DNA of 9,945 nt from Gammaproteobacteria bacterium (GTDB lineage: Bacteria > Pseudomonadota > Gammaproteobacteria > Chromatiales > Chromatiaceae), in contig DAOUQU010000037.1 of assembly GCA_030625445.1 (NCBI GenBank), forward strand, positions 1-9,945, given 5' to 3'. Position numbers and translations under genes: made by a program. How positions within the stretch are numbered: the first letter of the stretch is position 1; every line of letters begins with the position of its first letter. Under the pieces are notes generated by a model. That model saw only the letters and a program-made list of their open reading frames with translations, did no database searches and had not been told where the DNA came from. This document shows positions 6,274 to 9,945 of the stretch, one piece after another.

Positions 6274-7530
6274 CTACTTTTTCATGGAAGCAAAAAATTC
6301 CGCATTGGTCTTGGTCGTCTTGAGTCTGTCGAATAGGAATTCCATCGCCGCCAACTCATCCATCGGATGCAGTATCTTGCGTAATATCCACATCTTCTGC
6401 AACTCATCCTGCTTCATCAGCAGGTCTTCGCGGCGTGTTCCTGAACGATTGATATGGATTGCCGGGAAAATGCGTTTTTCAGCGATACGGCGGTCCAGAT
6501 GGATCTCGCTGTTGCCTGTGCCCTTGAACTCTTCGTAGATGACGTCATCCATACGCGAGCCGGTATCCACCAGTGCGGTAGCAAGAATCGTCAGTGAGCC
6601 GCCCTCTTCAACATTACGCGCGGCGCCAAAAAAACGCTTGGGGCGATGCAATGCATTGGCATCCACACCACCCGTCAATACCTTGCCGGACGAGGGGATG
6701 ACGGTATTATAAGCTCGCGCCAGACGGGTGATGGAATCCAGCAGAATCACCACATCCTTTTTATGCTCGACCAATCGCTTGGCTTTTTCGATGACCATCT
6801 CGGCAACCTGAACATGCCGCGTCGCCGGTTCATCAAAGGTTGAAGAGACCACTTCGCCACGCACTGAACGCGACATCTCGGTAACCTCTTCAGGACGCTC
6901 ATCGATCAGCAATACGATCAGATAGCATTCGGGATGGTTGCTGGCGATGCTTTGCGCAATAGTTTGCAGCATCATGGTCTTACCAGCCTTGGGCGGCGAA
7001 ACAATCAAACCACGCTGCCCCTTGCCAATTGGCGCCACCAGGTCGATGATGCGCGAGGTAATATCCTCGGTACTGCCATTGCCCTGCTCAAGTCTTAGCT
7101 GCTCATTGGGAAACAGCGGCGTGAAATTTTCAAACAGTATTTTGTGCTTGGCGTTTTCAGGCTTGTCGAAGTTGATCGCATCAACTTTCAGCAACGCAAA
7201 ATAACGCTCGCCATCCTTCGGCGGACGAATCTTTCCGGCAATGGTGTCGCCTGTGCGCAGGCTGAAACGGCGAATCTGGCTGGGCGAGACATAGATATCA
7301 TCAGGGCCGGCAAGGTAGGAGCAGTCGGCGGAGCGCAAAAAGCCAAAACCATCCTGGAGGATCTCCAGTACGCCATCGCCATGAATATCTTCACCCTTCT
7401 TGGCGTGCTTCTTGAGAATGGAAAAAATAACATCCTGTTTGCGCGAACGCCCGGTGTCAGGGATTTTCATGGTGCGGGCCATTTCCACCAGTTCAGGAAT
7501 TGGCATTTGCTTGAGTTCGGTCAGATTCAT
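6274..7530 (-). CDS. rho: Transcription termination factor Rho
   Basis: Rho is the hexameric RNA-dependent ATPase that ends transcription at C-rich rut sites. The 418-residue product is almost the same length as E. coli Rho (419). It has the N-terminal helical domain (1-45), the cold-shock RNA-binding fold with RNP1 DGFGFLRS at 60-67, Walker A SPPKAGKT at 178-185, the catalytic DERPEEV at 210-216, and Walker B VVILLDS at 260-266. The Q-loop KVLTGGVDANA is at 283-293 and the arginine finger in GTRRED is at 366. No insertion or truncation is seen. The ATG at 7530 is a good family start, though the Shine-Dalgarno is weak. It lies downstream of trxA, as in E. coli, and is followed by murU after two bases. 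Confidence 0.99.
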   Translation of the reverse strand: MNLTELKQMPIPELVEMARTMKIPDTGRSRKQDVIFSILKKHAKKGEDIHGDGVLEILQDGFGFLRSADCSYLAGPDDIYVSPSQIRRFSLRTGDTIAGKIRPPKDGERYFALLKVDAINFDKPENAKHKILFENFTPLFPNEQLRLEQGNGSTEDITSRIIDLVAPIGKGQRGLIVSPPKAGKTMMLQTIAQSIASNHPECYLIVLLIDERPEEVTEMSRSVRGEVVSSTFDEPATRHVQVAEMVIEKAKRLVEHKKDVVILLDSITRLARAYNTVIPSSGKVLTGGVDANALHRPKRFFGAARNVEEGGSLTILATALVDTGSRMDDVIYEEFKGTGNSEIHLDRRIAEKRIFPAIHINRSGTRREDLLMKQDELQKMWILRKILHPMDELAAMEFLFDRLKTTKTNAEFFASMKK

Positions 7531-7603
7531 ATTCGGTCTGTCATTGATGAGAGGTTATGCGATATCAGCGCATACGAAAGAGCGCTGAGTGGTGAATGAA
7601 TGG

Positions 7604-7633
7604 CTTATATGAGAATATTTATTATTGCTTGAA
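7604..7633 (-). promoter_or_regulatory. Candidate sigma-70 promoter for rho
   Basis: In the 182-base trxA-rho spacer the minus strand reads TTCAAG (7628-7633), 18 bases, then TATAAG (7604-7609). The -10 matches five of six positions and the -35 three of six. Initiation here would give an untranslated leader of about 65 bases before the rho ATG. E. coli rho also has a leader region used for autoregulation; whether that applies here is inference. Confidence 0.35.
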
Positions 7634-7664
7634 GGGTAACTGCTTATGGATGATGTCGAAGCAC

Positions 7665-7695
7665 TGCGCAGCAACAGATCCTATTGCGCTGCGCA
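7665..7695. other. Hairpin in the trxA-rho spacer
   Basis: TGCGCAGC (7665-7672) pairs with GCTGCGCA (7688-7695) around a 15-base loop, starting about 20 bases past the trxA stop on the minus strand. It could stabilise or partly end the trxA transcript, but there is no T-run after it on either strand, so it is not called an intrinsic terminator. Confidence 0.45.
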
Positions 7696-7712
7696 TGCCC
7701 GGGATAAATTCT

Positions 7713-8039
7713 TCAAATACTACTGTCAATAAATGCTGTTAATTGTGATTTTGACAAGGCGCCGACTTTCGTCGCCTCGACCTCACCACCCTTGAACAAC
7801 ATCAAGGTGGGAATACCACGGATACCAAACTGGGGAGGTGTCCCCGGATTATCGTCGATATTTAATTTGACGACTTTCAGCTTTCCCGCATACTCACCGG
7901 CAATCTCTTCAAGCGCCGGAGCAATGGTTTTGCAGGGCCCGCACCACTCAGCCCAGTAATCAACCAGCACAGGCTCACCTGCATTTAATACTTCCTGTTC
8001 AAATGAGTCGTCAGAGACTTCGGTAATATGCTCACTCAC
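7713..8039 (-). CDS. trxA: Thioredoxin
   Basis: This is a cytoplasmic disulfide reductase of the thioredoxin fold, kept reduced by thioredoxin reductase, which donates electrons to ribonucleotide reductase, PAPS reductase and others. The 108-residue product is the standard size. It has the active site WCGPC at 32-36, the buried Asp in LVDYWAEW at 27, and the cis-proline in RGIPTLMLF at 77. The segment NPGTPPQFGIRG has Pro at 69, where many thioredoxins have Ala. No signal peptide is present. The start is a GTG at 8037-8039, with GGAGA seven bases upstream; the start MSEHI is typical for gammaproteobacterial TrxA. rho follows, the same order as in E. coli. Confidence 0.98.
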   Translation of the reverse strand: MSEHITEVSDDSFEQEVLNAGEPVLVDYWAEWCGPCKTIAPALEEIAGEYAGKLKVVKLNIDDNPGTPPQFGIRGIPTLMLFKGGEVEATKVGALSKSQLTAFIDSSI

Positions 8040-8074
8040 AAAGAGTTCTCCACTTGTTTTGCATTCTGGAAAAA

Positions 8075-8083
8075 ATCATAACA
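8075..8083 (-). promoter_or_regulatory. Candidate extended -10 promoter for trxA
   Basis: The minus strand has TGTTATGAT: TATGAT (8075-8080, five of six consensus positions) preceded by TGn, the extended -10 form that can dispense with a good -35. No convincing -35 hexamer lies 16-18 bases upstream. It is about 36 bases before the trxA GTG, a sensible leader length. Confidence 0.45.
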
Positions 8084-8343
8084 GGGCGTTGTTGCCGTTA
8101 TTCATGATTGGATGGATATAACACTGCAGGTAGCGTCCGGCTGCGGGGCATGTATGTCCGTAATTTTAAGAAGCTGCTACAGAAAAAGCCATTTCGGCCG
8201 GATTTTCCGAAGGGAGTCCTCGCATTGACGATGCGTTCTATCTATCAATACTGGATTGACAAAACAGAAGCCTGTGAGGCCATTCGGTTATTAAGATTCC
8301 GCTATTTGATCGCAATCACTCCCTGATTGCAAGTATTTTGTCA
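8084..8343. other. Gap between trxA and the hydrolase gene without a convincing gene
   Basis: The whole non-coding gap runs from 8040 to 8343, and its first 44 bases hold the trxA start region and promoter. The rest contains a plus-strand reading frame of 72 codons (8108-8326) with basic patches such as RNFKKLLQKKPFRP. It has no Shine-Dalgarno, no family resemblance I can name, and opposes every other gene, so I do not call it. The hairpin GCAATCA-CTCCC-TGATTGC at 8312-8330 lies 14 bases past the hydrolase stop. It has a 7-bp stem and no proper T-run on the minus strand, so it is at best a weak terminator. Confidence 0.5.
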
Positions 8344-9135
8344 CTATTCTTGTTTTTCAGCGAAAAGATCCGAAAAGAAAAACTTCATTCTCTCCCAGGA
8401 ATCGGCATCGGATTGCGCATCATATTTCAAATTTTCAATGCCGAAAGCAGCCGCATCCGGGTTGGTAAATCCGTGGCGCACGTCTCCGCCAAATATAACA
8501 AACTCCCAGTCTGCCTGTGACTCCTGCAGCTTGGCCTGGAAGTTCTGCACCACTTCAGGCGCCACAAAGTTATCTGCCGCCCCATGAAATGCCAGGATCC
8601 TGGCGTTAATTTTCCCTTTTGCTTCTGTCGGCGCCGCAGGTAATGCACCGTGAAAACTCACCACGCCCAGCACCTCACTTCCTGAATAGGAGAGCTGGAA
8701 TACCGTGGCGCCGCCAAAGCAATAGCCGATCGCAGCCAGCCGCTTGTCATCGACAAGAGCGCTTTTCTTGAGCTGCATCACTCCCAGCGATGCACGCTCA
8801 CGCCAGCCTTCAACATCCGTGGTGATCTCCTGCATCCACTCCTGGGCCTGTGCAGGCTTGTCAGTCACCTTGCCATCGCCATACATATCGGCTGCAAATG
8901 CAACATAGCCCAGTTCAGCCAGCATCTTCGCGCGTTTTTTGGCGTAGTCGTTCAGCCCCCACCACTCATGCACCACCAGCACACCGGGACGCTTTCCCTC
9001 GACAGCATCATCCCAGTAGAGATAACCGGTCAGCTGCTCGTCATCATGCTGGTAGTGAACCGCTTTTGACTTGATTTCAGCTGTTGCAGGTGATGCCAGG
9101 AGCAGCATCAACAGAGAGACAATAACTTTACGCAT
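8344..9135 (-). CDS. Exported dienelactone-hydrolase-family protein
   Basis: This is an alpha/beta-hydrolase of the dienelactone hydrolase (DLH) family. The 263-residue product has a cleavable signal peptide (MRKVIVSLLMLLLASPATA, then E), placing it in the periplasm. The catalytic set is visible: nucleophile Cys139 in IGYCFGG, Asp188 in FHGAADNFV and His221 in VRHGFTNP. Glu57 in VVHEWWG is the residue that activates the cysteine in classical DLH. Typical DLHs are cytoplasmic, about 230 residues, and open chlorinated aromatic lactones. This exported branch is common in proteobacteria and its substrate is unknown; no aromatic-degradation genes are near. The ATG at 9135 is preceded by GGTGA with six bases between. 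It stands alone, with a repeat array in its upstream region. Confidence 0.9.
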   Translation of the reverse strand: MRKVIVSLLMLLLASPATAEIKSKAVHYQHDDEQLTGYLYWDDAVEGKRPGVLVVHEWWGLNDYAKKRAKMLAELGYVAFAADMYGDGKVTDKPAQAQEWMQEITTDVEGWRERASLGVMQLKKSALVDDKRLAAIGYCFGGATVFQLSYSGSEVLGVVSFHGALPAAPTEAKGKINARILAFHGAADNFVAPEVVQNFQAKLQESQADWEFVIFGGDVRHGFTNPDAAAFGIENLKYDAQSDADSWERMKFFFSDLFAEKQE

Positions 9136-9172
9136 TTTTATTCACCATTGGTTTATTCATGTAGACCGAGTT

Positions 9173-9238
9173 CAGTTTGCAGTTTGCAGTTTGCAGTTTG
9201 CAGTTTGCAGTTTGCAGTTTGCAGTTTGCAGTTTGCAG
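9173..9238. repeat. Heptanucleotide tandem array (CAGTTTG)9
   Basis: Nine perfect copies of CAGTTTG run from 9173 to 9235, followed by a partial CAG. The array ends 37 bases upstream of the hydrolase ATG and is the sharpest simple repeat in the window. A 7-base unit does not keep reading frame, and the arrays' translations are artefacts. A TATATAAA on the minus strand (9290-9297) is the best -10 candidate further upstream, though no -35 was found. If it is used, the array would lie in the 5' untranslated leader of the hydrolase. Slipped-strand copy-number change is plausible. Confidence 0.95.
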
Positions 9239-9307
9239 AGTCTAATCGAGTCACTGCCATCTACAAGCTTTGTTGCGGGAATCTGTATTTTTATATAGTT
9301 GTTTTTA

Positions 9308-9385
9308 CTGCAAACTGACGACTGCCAACTGCAAACTTTCTTTTCTGGTTTTGCTGCAAACTGACGACTGCAAACTGCCAACTTT
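9308..9385. repeat. Pair of 32-bp direct repeats, inverse to the CAGTTTG array
   Basis: Units at 9308-9339 and 9354-9385 share CTGCAAACTGACGACTG at their left end and ACTTT at their right. Between these, CCAACTGCAAA in the first is CAAACTGCCAA in the second, as if two submotifs had switched order. Both are built from CAAACTG, the complement of the array unit at 9173-9238, so RNA from this gap could fold the two zones together. The second unit ends 10 bases past the NfeD-like stop, and a pyrimidine-rich TTTCTTTTCTGG lies between the two units. Confidence 0.85.
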
Positions 9386-9394
9386 GTGTTGAAG

Positions 9395-9841
9395 TTACAC
9401 CGGCTCTACTTTCAATATCGCGGCGTCTGCGGCAATCACCCTGACGCTTGCTCCCGCTGCGCAGTCCGGCCCCTCCACTTTCCAGTTGCTCTCACCGACA
9501 CGCACGCGTCCGCTGCCGTTGACAATGGGCGACTCGACGATGAAGATCTTGCCAACCAGCTCGCTGCCACGCAGATTCAGCAGCGGCTGATCACTCTTGA
9601 TGGGATTGCGCCGCAGCCACAGGCGCGCCGCAGTGATGCTGACAATACTGAGGATAGCGAAAAAGATAAACTGGGTTTCCCAACTCAGGCCGGGAACAAA
9701 AAACAGAATCACACCGGTAGCGCCCGCGCCGATACCCATCCACATAAAAAACGCAGCCGGAGAGAAGATTTCAAGAATCAGCAGCAGCAGCCCGAGAATC
9801 CACCAGTGCCAATACTGCAGATGATCAAACATTCCCTCCAT
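9395..9841 (-). CDS. NfeD-like membrane protein, partner of the SPFH protein
   Basis: This is a short (NfeD1b-type) NfeD protein. The 148-residue product has hydrophobic segments at about 14-31, 33-52 and 57-73, and then a soluble C-terminal OB-fold (about 88-148). That fold contains LRGSELVGKIFIVESPIVNGSGRVRVGESNWKVEG in outline, the usual NfeD pattern of G-x-G-x-V-x-V followed by W. It lacks the N-terminal serine-protease domain of long NfeD proteins. The ATG at 9841 overlaps the SPFH stop by one base (TGATG) and follows AGGAGG by four bases; a GTG one codon upstream is an alternative. Such pairs (E. coli QmcA/YbbK with YbbK-adjacent NfeD) are thought to act in membrane microdomains or quality control; the exact function is not established. 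Confidence 0.92.
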   Translation of the reverse strand: MEGMFDHLQYWHWWILGLLLLILEIFSPAAFFMWMGIGAGATGVILFFVPGLSWETQFIFFAILSIVSITAARLWLRRNPIKSDQPLLNLRGSELVGKIFIVESPIVNGSGRVRVGESNWKVEGPDCAAGASVRVIAADAAILKVEPV

Positions 9842-9945
9842 CACTCCTCCTTCTTGGCAGCAAAGACTTCTTTGGTGATTTCGCCGATCCCGGCGATGGA
9901 GCCAATCAGGCTGGTCGCCTCGAGCGGCAGCATCACAATCTTCTG
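9841..9945 (-). CDS. SPFH/stomatin-family protein (partial, only C-terminus in window)
   Basis: Only the last 34 codons are inside the window. They encode a tail with QKIVMLPLEATSLIGSIAG and ITKEVFAAKKEE, matching the conserved C-terminal motif (KxxxLPxExSxLxGSIAGI) of bacterial slipins/paraslipins such as QmcA. Members are membrane-anchored and oligomerise into cage-like assemblies at membrane microdomains. The TGA at 9841-9843 overlaps the start of the NfeD-like gene, so the two are translated together. The N-terminal membrane anchor and SPFH domain lie to the right of the window. Confidence 0.88.
   Translation of the reverse strand, partial: QKIVMLPLEATSLIGSIAGIGEITKEVFAAKKEE

Noticed and set aside
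7622..7696. Possible 24-codon leader peptide (MRSAIGSVAAQCFDIIHK...) upstream of rho
   Set aside because: There is no Shine-Dalgarno before the ATG, it overlaps the candidate rho promoter and the hairpin, and it does not resemble the E. coli rho leader peptide as I recall it.
8108..8326. Plus-strand open frame of 72 codons between trxA and the hydrolase
   Set aside because: It has no ribosome binding site and no recognisable family, is opposite in strand to all neighbours, and ends inside a hairpin. Likely chance, though a small gene cannot be excluded.
9071..9381. Open frames with repeated FAVCSLQ or LQTANCK peptides
   Set aside because: These are translations of the 7-base repeat, which cycles through all three frames; they do not show gene-like composition outside the repeat.

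Overview
This window looks like ordinary chromosome from a gammaproteobacterium. The pilMNOPQ-aroK order, the rho-trxA neighbourhood and the close similarity of Rho, AroK and thioredoxin to enterobacterial and pseudomonad proteins all point that way; the genus cannot be named from the sequence. Every convincing gene lies on the minus strand, so in transcription order the window reads from high to low coordinates. No phage, CRISPR, toxin-antitoxin or defence module was seen, and no tRNA or rRNA gene was recognised.

Right end (about 9136-9945): the last 34 codons of a stomatin/SPFH-family membrane protein overlap the start of an NfeD-like membrane protein, the usual slipin-NfeD pair. They are followed by a repeat-rich gap holding nine tandem copies of a 7-base unit and a pair of 32-bp repeats in the opposite sense. 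Next (8344-9135) is a secreted dienelactone-hydrolase-like protein. After a roughly 300-base gap with no convincing gene come trxA (thioredoxin) and rho (transcription terminator). murU, a muramic-acid recycling nucleotidyltransferase, starts 2 bases after the rho stop codon.

Left half (1-5294): the complete type IV pilus alignment operon pilM-pilN-pilO-pilP-pilQ is followed by the 5' part of aroK (shikimate kinase). PilM is the cytoplasmic actin-like ring protein, PilN and PilO are inner-membrane proteins, PilP is a lipoprotein linking them to the outer membrane, and PilQ is the secretin pore.

The most notable non-coding content is a set of small repeats inserted around these genes. A 155-bp fold-back element with about 26-bp terminal inverted repeats sits between pilP and pilQ, flanked by a CTAAG direct repeat. 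Removing it restores a 22-base pilP-pilQ spacing, so it is very probably a non-autonomous transposable element (MITE) inserted in the operon. A second inverted-repeat structure of similar size, enclosing a GTCATTGCGAGG-type palindrome, lies upstream of pilM. A REP-like hairpin lies between pilQ and aroK. No wholly new multi-gene system is evident; the interest lies in these repeats and in the placement of murU next to rho.
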